Origin: Nitrospirae bacterium YQR-1
GTDB lineage: Bacteria > Nitrospirota > Thermodesulfovibrionia > Thermodesulfovibrionales > Magnetobacteriaceae
Reading direction: 5' to 3'
DNA length: 64,000 bases
Assembly (NCBI GenBank): GCA_039908095.1
Contig: JAMOBJ010000012.1
Coordinates: 1-64,000, forward strand
The stretch's first letter is position 1. Each line of letters starts with the position of its first letter. A program made the translations under genes and the position numbers. The notes beneath the pieces were generated by a model. It worked only from the letters and a program-made list of their open reading frames with translations. It was not told where the DNA came from and did not search any database. This document shows positions 17,657 through 27,160 of the stretch, piece by piece.

Positions 17657-18574
17657 TCACTTATTTAAAACCTGGCTTCCGGATAATGATTTTTGTGCAA
17701 GAATCATTGCCTGTTCAACTATTGTCTTGCAGTTAATTGCCGGCACTTCCCCCTCATTGGTAATTTGAGCAATAATCTCTTGAGCAAGTTTAAGTTCACG
17801 GGTACGATATTTCAGTTCTCTGTCATTTTGCAGTTTTTTTATTGCCTTTTCCACTAAGAGTATCAATTGGTCAAGATCAACCGGTTTTTTTAAAAAACTC
17901 ATCGCTCCATCCCGCATTGCTTGTATCGCTGAGTGCTCATCACAATGCCCTGATATTATTATTGCCTCAAAGTCATCATTGATGCTACGCATTAGATGCA
18001 ATGCCTCAAGTCCGTTCATTTTTGGCATTTTAATATCTAAAAGGACTATGTCCATCTTTATAAGAGTAAAAATAGTAAGTGCAGCCTCACCGTTTGAAGC
18101 TTCCAACACTTTCCAATCCTCTTTTTCTAATACATACTTCAGCCAGGTGCGGGGTATTCCCTCATCCTCAACTAAAAGAATGTTAGGAATAAATATTTCT
18201 TTTTTCCTCATATTGATCTTTTCTTTTGCCCGCCCAAGAGCTATAGTAAGAATATTAAGGTCTATCGGTTTTTTCAAATAGTCCAAAACACCTTCACGAA
18301 GGGCTGTTATAGCTGTATCCACATCACCATGGCCGGTAAAGACAATTATCTCTGTCTCTGCGGATATTTCTCTAATCGTACGAACTACCTCCATGCCGCC
18401 TATACCCGGCATCTTAAGGTCTGTCAGCACTATTTGAGGATGTTCCATGTGAAACAGCTCCATTGCAATTAACCCATTTTCCGCCTGTATTACCTCAAAC
18501 AGCTCCTTCTCAATATATTTTGCTAAATGTTTTCTGGTTGCTTCCTCATCCTCTATCAACAAAACCTTATACAT
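17657..18574 (-). CDS. Response regulator with two receiver domains
   Basis: 305 residues. Receiver 1 (about 1-118) has Asp52 in IVLTDLKMPG and Lys102 in LKKPID. Receiver 2 (about 130-245) has Asp180 in IVLLDIKMPK and Lys230 in LKKPVD. Both have the acidic pair (Glu8/Asp9; Glu136/Asp137). About 60 residues follow with a coiled-coil-like stretch (LKYRTRELKLAQEIIAQ) and no recognisable output domain. It probably works as a phosphate relay or sink, or controls a partner by binding. A 338-bp gap separates it from the divergent PASTA gene. Confidence 0.9.
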   Translation of the reverse strand: MYKVLLIEDEEATRKHLAKYIEKELFEVIQAENGLIAMELFHMEHPQIVLTDLKMPGIGGMEVVRTIREISAETEIIVFTGHGDVDTAITALREGVLDYLKKPIDLNILTIALGRAKEKINMRKKEIFIPNILLVEDEGIPRTWLKYVLEKEDWKVLEASNGEAALTIFTLIKMDIVLLDIKMPKMNGLEALHLMRSINDDFEAIIISGHCDEHSAIQAMRDGAMSFLKKPVDLDQLILLVEKAIKKLQNDRELKYRTRELKLAQEIIAQITNEGEVPAINCKTIVEQAMILAQKSLSGSQVLNK

Positions 18575-18912
18575 TTATAACACCTCCTGCGCAACAGCGC
18601 TAAGATTGTAATTTCACAGCCGGCAGCACTATTTAAATATTGTTCCTAATAAAAACGACTTCTAATCGAAACTAAATAAACCAGCGTATTATGCTTATAT
18701 TTGCAAATTAATTCAATAAAAAAAAATACTTGAAATTACAATTGTTTTGTGATAATATTATGACTTAATCTAATGTATAAAAGCAAAGTTGTAGTTAGCA
18801 GGTTGTTTGTATATAACATCTAAATAATATTTTGCACCTGCAATAGACGGCGCGTAAAAGGGTTGATTGGTAACAGAAATTTTGTATGCATTTTAGCTGA
18901 AGGATTATAACA
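18575..18912. other. Divergent intergenic region between the double-receiver gene and the PASTA operon
   Basis: 338 bp, AT-rich, no open frame that I would accept. It contains the predicted PASTA-operon promoter (18730-18758). The regulator gene on the other strand has a good ribosome site (AGGAGG, read on the minus strand just before 18574). Nothing else was seen. Confidence 0.6.
18730..18758 (+). promoter_or_regulatory. Predicted sigma70 promoter of the PASTA-rpe operon
   Basis: TTGAAA (18730-18735), a 17-bp spacer and TAATAT (18753-18758). Transcription near 18765 would leave a leader of about 150 nt before the GTG at 18913. Confidence 0.5.
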
Positions 18913-19626
18913 GTGAAAGCGTTATTAAGAATGGTTTTGTTTTTTTTCTTATTTGTGATTGTCTCTCTGGTTACAGGGTATGTTACCTTTAACGCTCTTA
19001 CATCAAGTAAAAGCATAACGGTACCGGACTTAACCGGTAAAAGCCTCCTGGAGGCAACAGGGATTTTAGCCGGTGTGAAGTTATTTTTAAAAATAGAAGG
19101 TGAGGACTATGACAGCAGCGTAAAGGCAGGGCAGATAATGAAGCAGAACATTCCCCCCGGCAACAAAATAAAAGAGGGCAGAACCATATCGGTGGTAATG
19201 AGTAAGGGGCAGAATTTCACGGAGTCCGACCTCAAGGGGCTTGCCCTGGATAAGGCATACGAAACAGCAGCTCATAACAAAACTAAGATAGCCCGCGTCC
19301 TTGAGGTACACTCCGATACCCATGAAAAGGGTACTGTGATTGCCCAGAGGCCGGTCTCAGAGGAAAAAGGCAATGCTGAGGTTGATCTGCTTGTAAGTGC
19401 CGGTCATTTTGTGGAAACCTATATATGTCCGGATTTTATAGGGAAAACGACCGAATTTGCCGACAAAATAGCCGGCACTATCGGTATTAAAACAGTAATT
19501 TCCGGCTCCGGCTCTAAAATTGTAAGCCAGAAACCAAACCCGGACACTATAATCAAACGAGGGGACTCTGTTTCTCTGCAAGCAGAAGAAGAGGAACAAT
19601 CCAATCAGAATGAAGAGGAATTGTAA
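18913..19626 (+). CDS. Membrane-anchored protein with three PASTA domains
   Basis: 237 residues from a GTG with GAAGGA upstream. One N-terminal membrane helix (about 5-27) is followed by three PASTA modules of about 65 residues: from ITVPDLTGKSL to ISVVMSKG, from NFTESDLKGLALDKA to VDLLVSAG, and from TYICPDFIGKTT to VSLQAEE. PASTA domains bind peptidoglycan fragments or beta-lactams, but here there is no kinase or transpeptidase domain, so the protein would face the periplasm as a wall-associated sensor or anchor. A Glu-rich tail ends the protein. The stop overlaps the start of rpe (TAATG). Confidence 0.85.
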   Translation: MKALLRMVLFFFLFVIVSLVTGYVTFNALTSSKSITVPDLTGKSLLEATGILAGVKLFLKIEGEDYDSSVKAGQIMKQNIPPGNKIKEGRTISVVMSKGQNFTESDLKGLALDKAYETAAHNKTKIARVLEVHSDTHEKGTVIAQRPVSEEKGNAEVDLLVSAGHFVETYICPDFIGKTTEFADKIAGTIGIKTVISGSGSKIVSQKPNPDTIIKRGDSVSLQAEEEEQSNQNEEEL

Positions 19627-20285
19627 TGGTATTAATAGCGCCTTCAATACTGTCTGCTAATTTTCTGGAGTTAGGCAGGGAAATACGGGATACAGAAGCG
19701 GCCGGGGCCGACTACTTCCACATAGATGTTATGGACGGCAGTTTTGTACCCAATATAACTATCGGTTACTTTGTGGTTGAGCAGGTTAAAAAGGCGGCAA
19801 CCATTCCCCTTGACGTTCATCTTATGATAGAACGGCCTGACAGATATGTAAAAAACTTTATAGATGCAGGAGCGGATATTTTAACTGTACATCTTGAATC
19901 TGACAGACACCTTCACAGGACTATCGCATGGATAAAAGAGCAGGGAGTTAAGGCCGGTGTTTCCATTAACCCGGCAAGTCCAGTAAGCTTACTTAAGGAT
20001 GTAATAGAGGATGTTGACCTTGTGCTCATAATGAGTGTAAATCCTGGATTTGGCGGCCAGAAGTTTATCCCCGGGACAGTTAAAAAGTTAATACAGTTAA
20101 AAGAAATGCTCAGAGAGCACGGCGTAAACCCAATAGTGGAAATAGACGGTGGAGTATCACCTAAAAACATAAAAACGGTGGTGGATGCCGGGGCTGACAT
20201 GGCAGTCATGGGTTCTGCCTTTTATACATCCGGCAACTACAGTAAAACTATAGCGGAAATACGGACTTTAACCGGTGCAAAGTAA
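19626..20285 (+). CDS. rpe: Ribulose-phosphate 3-epimerase
   Basis: 219 residues, normal length. It interconverts ribulose 5-phosphate and xylulose 5-phosphate in the pentose phosphate and Calvin pathways. Family marks: APSILSANFLELG at the N terminus, HIDVMDGSFVPNITIG, PLDVHLMIE, MSVNPGFGGQKFIP and EIDGGVSPKN. The metal-binding His and Asp residues in these motifs are intact, giving a TIM-barrel enzyme of the cytosol. It is coupled to the PASTA gene upstream and overlaps the TPR gene downstream by 11 bp. Confidence 0.97.
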   Translation: MVLIAPSILSANFLELGREIRDTEAAGADYFHIDVMDGSFVPNITIGYFVVEQVKKAATIPLDVHLMIERPDRYVKNFIDAGADILTVHLESDRHLHRTIAWIKEQGVKAGVSINPASPVSLLKDVIEDVDLVLIMSVNPGFGGQKFIPGTVKKLIQLKEMLREHGVNPIVEIDGGVSPKNIKTVVDAGADMAVMGSAFYTSGNYSKTIAEIRTLTGAK

Positions 20286-21348
20286 GACGGAACGATATAT
20301 AGAGAAGGCTCTGATGTACAGGGATGCCTCTGAGTATAACAAAGCCATGATGGCATACGGCAGGGCACTGAAGCTGTGTAAAAATGAAGATGAGCTGAGG
20401 CTCCGGTGTCTTTCCGACCTTGCCGACTGTCAACGTATGTCGGGTAGATTTAAAAAAGCCGCAGATAGTTATAAACAAGCACGGGATTTATCAAACGCCC
20501 TCAATGATAACACAACAGCCCTGGACTGTACCGTGGGGTGGGCGCTGGCCTTAAGAGCGTGTGGATTATGGGAAGAGGCGTTTCAAAAAATAGAAGAGGC
20601 CCATAAAGGATATATCAAGGGTGGAGACAACTCCGGTATCGCCTTTTGCACATGGGCAAAAGGCGGAACTTTCAGAATTCAGGGAGATATAAAGCAAGCC
20701 GTTGAGTTATTTGAAAAAGCGAGGGGAATGTTTGAAACACTTGAGGAAACTCCCGGTGTTGGCTACTGCCATACCGGCATAGGTGGGGCAAAGCGTGTGG
20801 CAGGGGATTTTGCCGCCTCACTAGATAACTACACAGCGGCAAACTGTATCTTTAAAAAACTACACGACCGCTTTGGAGTAGCTTATTCGTACTGCGGCAT
20901 TGGCAATGCCTTACGTATGACGGGGGAGTTTTCGGGAAGCAGAAAATATTTAAAAAAAGCTCTAACCATTTATAAACAAATAGATGACATTGTGAGCTCT
21001 GCATATACCCTTTGGAGCCTTGGTACACTCTCTCTGATGCAGGGAAGGCTCTCTGAGGCCGGAGTGCACTTTTGTGAGGCTCTTAAGTGTTTCAGGAAAA
21101 CGTCGGATGTGCGCGGAGTGGCGTATGTTTTTTTAGGGAAATCACAGATTGAGTTAATGTATAAAAGAAAACGTCAGGCTGCTGCATATTTGAAAAAAGC
21201 GCTAAATATAACCGGTAAGTACTCATTTGGTATAGAGCACTGTCACGGGACGGCAATAATGGCTGCATTGGACGGAAATAACGGCATATGTCACAATGAA
21301 CTGGGGATTTATGACATTGGCTGCTCTTTTCCTTTCAACATACCATAA
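20275..21348 (+). CDS. TPR-repeat protein
   Basis: 357 residues from a GTG that overlaps the end of rpe by 11 bp. Nearly all of it is a run of TPR units of 34-40 residues, for example ALMYRDASEYNKAMMAYGRAL, AYSYCGIGNALRMTGEFSGSRKYLKKAL and AYTLWSLGTLSLMQGRLSEAG. The units resemble those of tetratricopeptide regulators with longer (about 40-residue) repeats. There is no signal peptide or second domain, so it is probably a cytosolic scaffold. Function unknown. Confidence 0.85.
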   Translation: MQSKTERYIEKALMYRDASEYNKAMMAYGRALKLCKNEDELRLRCLSDLADCQRMSGRFKKAADSYKQARDLSNALNDNTTALDCTVGWALALRACGLWEEAFQKIEEAHKGYIKGGDNSGIAFCTWAKGGTFRIQGDIKQAVELFEKARGMFETLEETPGVGYCHTGIGGAKRVAGDFAASLDNYTAANCIFKKLHDRFGVAYSYCGIGNALRMTGEFSGSRKYLKKALTIYKQIDDIVSSAYTLWSLGTLSLMQGRLSEAGVHFCEALKCFRKTSDVRGVAYVFLGKSQIELMYKRKRQAAAYLKKALNITGKYSFGIEHCHGTAIMAALDGNNGICHNELGIYDIGCSFPFNIP

Positions 21349-21363
21349 AATTTTATTTATAGA

Positions 21364-21924
21364 ATGACTACAGAGGAAAAACAAAACATAAGTGTCTTAA
21401 ACGTACCGAATGTCTTGACTATGACGAGGATAGTGGCAATTCCTTTTTTTGCCGCATTGTTGATATACAGGGAATATCGGTGGGCGCTTATTATATTTGT
21501 CTTAGCCTCGATAACGGATGCGCTGGATGGGCTGATAGCACGTCTTATGAAAAAACAAACTCAGCTTGGTAAGTTTTTAGATCCGACGGCAGATAAGTTT
21601 TTGCTTGTAACCTCATATGTACTTTTTTCGTATTACGGGTGGATTCCCACATGGCTGACAATCTGTATAATAAGCAGGGACTTAATAGTGGTTGTGGGCT
21701 GGGGGCTGCTCTATATGGTACATCACGTGGTGTTTGTAAAACCGTCTGTTTTTGGTAAATCGGCAATAGCATTTCAGATGGTGTTAGTGGCGTATGTGCT
21801 GTTAAAAATAAATTTTCAGAGTTATTTTCCTAATCCAAAACTGCTTGTTATAGCAACAGCGGTACTTACAGTGGTTTCCGGACTTCATTACCTTTACAAG
21901 GGGTTTATGTATAGCAATGGGTGA
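21364..21924 (+). CDS. pgsA: CDP-diacylglycerol--glycerol-3-phosphate 3-phosphatidyltransferase
   Basis: 186 residues with four to six membrane helices. The CDP-alcohol phosphotransferase signature D-x2-DG-x2-AR-x8-G-x3-D-x3-D is complete in the segment beginning DALDGLIARL and ending LGKFLDPTADK (about 43-70). The N terminus (NVPNVLTMTRIVAIPFF) is typical of PgsA. It makes phosphatidylglycerol phosphate for membrane lipids. No clear ribosome site precedes the ATG, so it is probably translated by coupling from the TPR gene 15 bp upstream. It overlaps the next gene by 8 bp. Confidence 0.93.
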   Translation: MTTEEKQNISVLNVPNVLTMTRIVAIPFFAALLIYREYRWALIIFVLASITDALDGLIARLMKKQTQLGKFLDPTADKFLLVTSYVLFSYYGWIPTWLTICIISRDLIVVVGWGLLYMVHHVVFVKPSVFGKSAIAFQMVLVAYVLLKINFQSYFPNPKLLVIATAVLTVVSGLHYLYKGFMYSNG

Positions 21925-23206
21925 ATTTATTAGTAACAGAGTATCTGCAATACAGGAAGGTTCTGTGGCAGGGCTTGCCGACATAAGGGTTTCCGATGAG
22001 ATAATGTCTGTAAATGGGCATAAAATTACAGATGGAATAGATCTGGCATTTTACTCTCAGGATGATAAACTTGAAATAATCTTAAAGCGGCGCAATAAAA
22101 TCATGAGTAAGAATATTGAAATAGAAAATGGAACGCCTCTGGGTATTGAAATTGAGCCTTTTAAGATAAGAACGTGTAAAAACAACTGCCGGTTCTGTTT
22201 TGTTTCTCAGATGCCAAAGGGGTTTAGGAAAACTCTGTATGTTAAGGATGAGGATTTCAGGCTATCCTTTCTCTATGGCAATTACATAACACTTTCCAAT
22301 CTGACGGAATATGATAAAGCCAGAATAGTGGAACAGCGTTTAAGTCCCCTCTACATATCGGTGCACACCACAAACAGTGAGTTAAGAGCCAAACTTATGG
22401 GTAATCCGGCTCTTTCTGACATAAACAGGGAGATTCAGTTTTTTGTTAAGAATAAGATTAAACTCCACGCTCAGGTAGTATTGTGCCCTGGCATAAATGA
22501 CAGTGATGAGCTTGACCGGACTCTTAACGATCTGAGAAAGCACTACCCATTTGTGCTCTCCATAGCTGTAGTACCGGTAGGTTTAACAGCTTTTCACAGG
22601 AAAAAGATTTCACCGGTTACTAAAGAAGATGCTGAAAAAGCCCTCAGGATTATAACATCACATCAAAAAAAATGTATAAAAAAACACGGGGAACCCATAA
22701 TATATGCTTCGGATGAGTTATACATAAAATGCGGGGAAAAGTTCCCTCCCCTTGAGCACTATGGTGATTTGCCGCAAATAGAAAATGGAGTAGGCATGGT
22801 GCCGGCATTTATTCATAAAGCCTCACGTTTCAGAACAATTAAGTCTCCATCAAAAAGGAAGTTCATCACCTATACCGGTGTTTCTTTTTATCCATACCTG
22901 AATGAGTTTGCACTTAAACTAAGAAAGAAAACAGGCATAGACTTACAGGTAATACCTGTTGAAAATCAGGTTTTCGGCAAGACAATAACAGTGTGCGGCC
23001 TCCTTACCGGTAGGGACATATTACGCTGCATGATAGACCACATAAAGGGTGATGAAACCTTGCTCATCCCTGATGTTTCTCTGAGATCAGGTAAAAACGT
23101 GTTTCTTGACGATATAACCACAGAGTTTATCTCTGAGGCATTAAATATTAAAGTCCAAACAATAGAGTCCACTTTTGAGGGACTTATATCCGCCCTTACG
23201 GAGTGA
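21917..23206 (+). CDS. DUF512 / PDZ radical SAM-like protein
   Basis: 429 residues. A PDZ-like domain (about 1-65, with VSAIQEGSVAGLADIRVSDE and VNGHKI) is followed by Cys87, Cys91 and Cys94 in TCKNNCRFCFVSQMPKG, a CX3CX2C cluster motif of the radical SAM type, then DEDFRLSFLYGNYITLSNL. The C-terminal region with KRKFITYTGVSFYP and GLLTGRDI is the DUF512 part. This conserved family has no settled function in spite of wide distribution in clostridia, cyanobacteria and Nitrospirota. Operon with pgsA (overlap) and aroE (6 bp gap). Confidence 0.88.
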   Translation: MGEFISNRVSAIQEGSVAGLADIRVSDEIMSVNGHKITDGIDLAFYSQDDKLEIILKRRNKIMSKNIEIENGTPLGIEIEPFKIRTCKNNCRFCFVSQMPKGFRKTLYVKDEDFRLSFLYGNYITLSNLTEYDKARIVEQRLSPLYISVHTTNSELRAKLMGNPALSDINREIQFFVKNKIKLHAQVVLCPGINDSDELDRTLNDLRKHYPFVLSIAVVPVGLTAFHRKKISPVTKEDAEKALRIITSHQKKCIKKHGEPIIYASDELYIKCGEKFPPLEHYGDLPQIENGVGMVPAFIHKASRFRTIKSPSKRKFITYTGVSFYPYLNEFALKLRKKTGIDLQVIPVENQVFGKTITVCGLLTGRDILRCMIDHIKGDETLLIPDVSLRSGKNVFLDDITTEFISEALNIKVQTIESTFEGLISALTE

Positions 23207-23212
23207 AACAGA

Positions 23213-24052
23213 ATGATTACAGCTAAGACAAAAATCACAGGTCTTATAGGCTACCCTGTGACTCACAGTTTGTCACCATATATGCACAACGCAGCCTTCA
23301 AGCACTTGGGGCTGGATTATTGTTACTTGTGTTTTTCCGTACATCCCGACCTTCTGGCTGAAGCTGTTTATGGCGTCAGAGCAATGGACTTTGCCGGAGC
23401 TAATGTGACAGTGCCGCATAAGGAAAAAGCCATGGCTGCACTTGACGAAATAGATGAGGAGGCACGGTTTATAGGAGCAGTTAATACGATTTTAAACAAG
23501 GACGGTAAGCTAAGCGGCTACAACACAGACGGCAGGGGGTTCATGAGATCAGTTGCCGAGGCCGGAATTTCTTTAACAGGCAAAAAAGTATTTGTTGCTG
23601 GCGCAGGCGGCGCCGCTAAGGCCATAACATACTACATTGCTCAAGAGGCCCAGTCTTTAAGTATATTTGATATCGATGAGCCAAAACTAACGGCTCTTGT
23701 GAAACATCTTAAAACGGTTAATCCAAACGTCTTTGCAGAGGGAAAAAACTATAACTTAATAGAAAGCCACGACGTTATTATTAATGCAACCCCTCTTGGG
23801 CTTAAACCGGATGATCCTGCACCTTTTGACTTCTCACTCCTGAGCAGTTCTCACATAGTTTGTGATGTAATATATAAGGATACCCCACTGATTGAAAAAG
23901 CCAAAAGCCTAAACTGCCTGACTACCAACGGTCTTGGAATGCTCTTTTGGCAGGCCGTGCTGGCTTTTGAAATATGGACAAACACAACAGCCCCCGTTGA
24001 AATTATGCGAAAAGCGCTGCTTGAGGTTTATGAAAAAAACGTAGGGAAGTAA
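23213..24052 (+). CDS. aroE: Shikimate dehydrogenase (NADP+)
   Basis: 279 residues, normal length. It reduces 3-dehydroshikimate to shikimate in aromatic amino acid synthesis. The shikimate-binding motif YPVTHSLSPYMHN is at about 12-24, the catalytic Lys is in NVTVPHKEKAM (about 70), the Asp partner in YNTDGRGF (about 105), and the NADP-binding glycine motif in VAGAGGAAKAI (about 128). The C-terminal NGLGMLFWQA is also conserved. All active-site residues are present. GGAG lies about 10 bp before the ATG. Confidence 0.96.
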   Translation: MITAKTKITGLIGYPVTHSLSPYMHNAAFKHLGLDYCYLCFSVHPDLLAEAVYGVRAMDFAGANVTVPHKEKAMAALDEIDEEARFIGAVNTILNKDGKLSGYNTDGRGFMRSVAEAGISLTGKKVFVAGAGGAAKAITYYIAQEAQSLSIFDIDEPKLTALVKHLKTVNPNVFAEGKNYNLIESHDVIINATPLGLKPDDPAPFDFSLLSSSHIVCDVIYKDTPLIEKAKSLNCLTTNGLGMLFWQAVLAFEIWTNTTAPVEIMRKALLEVYEKNVGK

Positions 24053-24220
24053 AGGAGTACCGGCCCTGTTTATCCTTTCTTTTGCCGAATCTGCCTCTTT
24101 ACCGATTTATTTTTTTGGTCCCGGGATTAAATCACGGATAGAAAAATCTTTTCATACTATAGGTTATTCCGTTATAATAACAGCTATACTTATAATCTTA
24201 ATAATAAAGTTGGTATAGAG

Positions 24221-25153
24221 ATGAACGAAAGAAAAAAGAAAGTATCAGTAATAGGTGCAGGTAATGTTGGTGCAACAACGGCACAACTATTAGCGGCGGG
24301 AGGTTTTTGCGATGTTGTGCTATTTGACATTGTTGATGGAATGCCACAGGGCAAAGCTCTTGATATTGCAGAGGCGTGCCCTTTGTGGAATTCATCGGCC
24401 GCTGTGACCGGCACTAACGATTACGCAATGATTGAAGGCTCTGACATTGTTACCGTGACCGCTGGAATGGCAAGAAAACCAGGTATGTCAAGAGATGACC
24501 TGTTAAAAATTAATGCAGACATCATAAGCGGTGTTGCCGGTGAGATATTAAAACATGCCCCCGACTCAATAGTCATTGTAGTGACAAACCCAATGGATGT
24601 TATGGCGCACCTTGTGCTAAAGACAACCGGTTTTAACTCCAGCCGTGTGATGGGCATGGGGGGGGTGCTGGACGCTGCCAGGTTCTGCTCTTTTGTTGCA
24701 GCGGAACTTAAAGTATCACCTGAGGTTATAACCTCTATGTTACTGGGCGGACACGGAGATCAGATGGTGCCGCTTCCACGCTTTACCACTGTCAGAGGCA
24801 TACCGGTTACAGAATTATTACCGGCTGAAAAAATAGAGGCAATTGTGGAGCGCACCAGAAACGGAGGCGCTGAAATCGTAGCGTTACTGAAAACCGGAAG
24901 TGCCTACTATGCCCCTGCAGCTTCTATATATGAGATGATTAAATCCATTGTGCTTGATGAAAAGAAAGTGCTTCCGGTTTCGTGCTGTCTTGAGGGACAA
25001 TATGCAGTGGACCACGTCTATGCCGGTGTTCCCGCTGTATTAGGTAAAAGCGGGGTTGAGGCAATCATTGAACTTAACCTCAACGATGTTGAAAAAAGCG
25101 CCTTTATGAAATCAGTCAATGCCGTAAGAAATCTTGTTAATTCACTAAGTTAG
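24221..25153 (+). CDS. mdh: Malate dehydrogenase (LDH-like type)
   Basis: 310 residues. It oxidises malate to oxaloacetate with NAD in the citric acid cycle. The NAD-binding motif is VIGAGNVGATTAQLLA (about 10-25), the acidic selector in VVLFDIVDGMP (about 35), the substrate Arg pair in AGMARKPGMSRDD, NPMDVMAH, and the catalytic His in LLGGHGDQMVPLPR (about 176). These features match the lactate/malate dehydrogenases of the [LDH-like] MDH group. It stands alone, with a 168-bp gap upstream holding a TATAAT at 24191-24196 that could be its -10 box. Confidence 0.95.
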   Translation: MNERKKKVSVIGAGNVGATTAQLLAAGGFCDVVLFDIVDGMPQGKALDIAEACPLWNSSAAVTGTNDYAMIEGSDIVTVTAGMARKPGMSRDDLLKINADIISGVAGEILKHAPDSIVIVVTNPMDVMAHLVLKTTGFNSSRVMGMGGVLDAARFCSFVAAELKVSPEVITSMLLGGHGDQMVPLPRFTTVRGIPVTELLPAEKIEAIVERTRNGGAEIVALLKTGSAYYAPAASIYEMIKSIVLDEKKVLPVSCCLEGQYAVDHVYAGVPAVLGKSGVEAIIELNLNDVEKSAFMKSVNAVRNLVNSLS

Positions 25154-25260
25154 TTATAATAAGTTAATTCGTTATTTAACACCTTTTATATTTGCGAGGG
25201 GTTAAAACAGAGATAAAATGAAATTAAAAGATGATGAGCTTAAAGCTTAAATGGATAGTA

Positions 25261-26550
25261 ATGGCTAAAACTATCCATAAGATAATTCACGGTGACAGCA
25301 GACAAATGACCCTTTTGACGGACAATTCAGTCCATTTGGTCATTACATCTCCCCCGTACTGGCAATTAAAAGACTATGGAACTGATGATCAAATAGGCTT
25401 TCAAGAAAGCTATGAAAGCTATATCAACAATCTGAATCTTGTCTGGAAGGAATGTAGCAGAGTATTACACCCAGGGTGTCGGCTTTGTATTAATATCGGT
25501 GACCAATTCGCACGGTCAGTTTATTATGGGCGGTATAAAGTGATACCGATAAGAACAGAGATAATAAAATTCTGTGAAACTATTGGGTTTGACTATATGG
25601 GGGCTGTAATTTGGCAGAAAGTCACCACCTGCAATACAACCGGCGGGGCTACGATAATGGGCAGTTTCCCATATCCCAGAAATGGTATTTTGAAACTTGA
25701 TTATGAGTTTATTCTGCTTTTCAAAAAACAGGGCACTGCGCCGGTTCCGACAAAGGAGCAAAAAGAACTTTCGATAATAACAAAAGATGATTGGAATACT
25801 TATTTCTCAGGGCACTGGTACTTTTCAGGGGCAAAGCAGGACAGGCACATTGCTATGTTTCCTGAAGAATTGCCGGCCAGATTGATAAAAATGTTTTCTT
25901 TTTCCGGTGAAACGGTTTTTGACCCATTTCTTGGCAGTGGTACAACTGTACTTGCCGCCCATAATCTAGGACGTAATTCAGTCGGATATGAAATCAATTC
26001 AGACTTTTTGTCAACAATTAAAGATAAGTTGAAGATTGGACAATTAAACCTTACAGATGCTGAATATATGTTTTTGGAAGATAGAGTTATAACAGACCAT
26101 CATAAAGAAATTGAAAAGTTACCATATATCTTTAAGGACCCTCATAAACTAGATAAGAAGACAGACCTTAAGAAGCTTCAGTTTGGTTCAAAAATTGATA
26201 AACACAGTGGCGAAAGAGAGGCCTACTATTCTGTCGCAAGAGTGATCAGCCCAGTGTTTGTGAAGCTTAACAATGATTTGGTTGTTCGTCTTATCGGAGT
26301 AAAAGAAAAAAAGTCTGCTATTGGACAGGCTATAAAATTCCTGCTCGAAAAAACAAAGGGGCAGAAAGTGTTTATGAAGTTTGATGAGCAGAAGTATGAT
26401 AAGCAAAACAACATGCTTTGCTATCTGTACCTGAGAAACAAGACCTTCATTAATGCTCATATTGTCAAAGAGGGGTTAGTTGATGTAGATGTTGATTTTC
26501 ATTTTAAATACAGGGATAAATTTCTTAAGCTGAGATCGCAAAATGGCTAA
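25261..26550 (+). CDS. Orphan DNA methyltransferase (N4-cytosine/N6-adenine, beta class) with SNase-like C-terminal domain
   Basis: About 429 residues from the ATG at 25261; in-frame ATGs at 25231 and 25234 are possible starts. Motif IV is ITSPPYWQLKDYG near the N terminus and motif I is VFDPFLGSGTTVLAA (about 215-230), so the order IV-to-I gives the beta class; TSPPY favours N4-cytosine. The last 110 residues resemble a staphylococcal-nuclease fold: VKLNNDLVVRLIGV, a helix ending FLLEKTKGQKV, LCYLYLRNKTFINAHIVKEG. The nuclease acidic residues after RLIGV are replaced by Lys and Glu, so it is probably non-catalytic and may bind nucleic acid. No restriction gene is next to it. Confidence 0.88.
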   Translation: MAKTIHKIIHGDSRQMTLLTDNSVHLVITSPPYWQLKDYGTDDQIGFQESYESYINNLNLVWKECSRVLHPGCRLCINIGDQFARSVYYGRYKVIPIRTEIIKFCETIGFDYMGAVIWQKVTTCNTTGGATIMGSFPYPRNGILKLDYEFILLFKKQGTAPVPTKEQKELSIITKDDWNTYFSGHWYFSGAKQDRHIAMFPEELPARLIKMFSFSGETVFDPFLGSGTTVLAAHNLGRNSVGYEINSDFLSTIKDKLKIGQLNLTDAEYMFLEDRVITDHHKEIEKLPYIFKDPHKLDKKTDLKKLQFGSKIDKHSGEREAYYSVARVISPVFVKLNNDLVVRLIGVKEKKSAIGQAIKFLLEKTKGQKVFMKFDEQKYDKQNNMLCYLYLRNKTFINAHIVKEGLVDVDVDFHFKYRDKFLKLRSQNG

Positions 26551-26648
26551 AGAGTGGATACTCAACACCGCTGGGAATATGTTTCCAAAAAGGGAGTTAT
26601 ATATATAATTCCATAATAATTTAAATAAAAACATAAAGGAGAATACAG

Positions 26649-27065
26649 ATGCAGAGAACGCTTTCAATAGTCAAGCCGGACGGTGTTAAGAAAAACCTGA
26701 TAGGGGAAGTGATCGGAAGATTTGAAAAACAGGGCTTTAAAATAGTTGCTCTGAAGATGATTCACATGTCTAAAAAAGAGGCGGAGGGGTTTTATATAGT
26801 GCACAAAGCCAGGCCGTTTTATGGTGAATTAACAGCTTTTATGTCTGAGGGACCTGTGGTTGTTATGGTAGTTGAGGGAGATAAGGTTATAGAGAAAGTG
26901 CGTGAGTTAATGGGAGCAACCAATCCAAAAGATGCCGCACCTAATACAATCAGGGCAGATTTTGCCTCAGATGTTGAGAGAAACATAGTACATGGTTCAG
27001 ATTCGGCTGAGTCGGCCTCTTTTGAAATTCCGTATTTCTTTTCCACCCTTGAGATAGCGGGTTAA
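26649..27065 (+). CDS. ndk: Nucleoside diphosphate kinase
   Basis: 138 residues, the normal length. It transfers the gamma phosphate of ATP to NDPs by way of a phosphohistidine. Family marks are [14 protein letters not shown] at the N terminus, [34 protein letters not shown], and the active-site His in [12 protein letters not shown] (about 118). AGGAG sits 8 bp before the ATG. It is followed after 5 bp by the DUF4139 gene, but the two need not be linked functionally. Confidence 0.97.
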   Translation: MQRTLSIVKPDGVKKNLIGEVIGRFEKQGFKIVALKMIHMSKKEAEGFYIVHKARPFYGELTAFMSEGPVVVMVVEGDKVIEKVRELMGATNPKDAAPNTIRADFASDVERNIVHGSDSAESASFEIPYFFSTLEIAG

Positions 27066-27160
27066 CAGAGATGTTCAACTCTGCTGATAAACCGTCAAAG
27101 CAACGACAGGAAAGACTCAGGGGGGCAAGCCCTCTTGTGAGAGAGAGTTGTAAATGGAGA

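Noticed and set aside
24053..24220. tRNA or small RNA in the gap between aroE and mdh
   Set aside because: No cloverleaf or conserved tRNA T-loop sequence could be found; only AT-rich promoter-like sequence is present.
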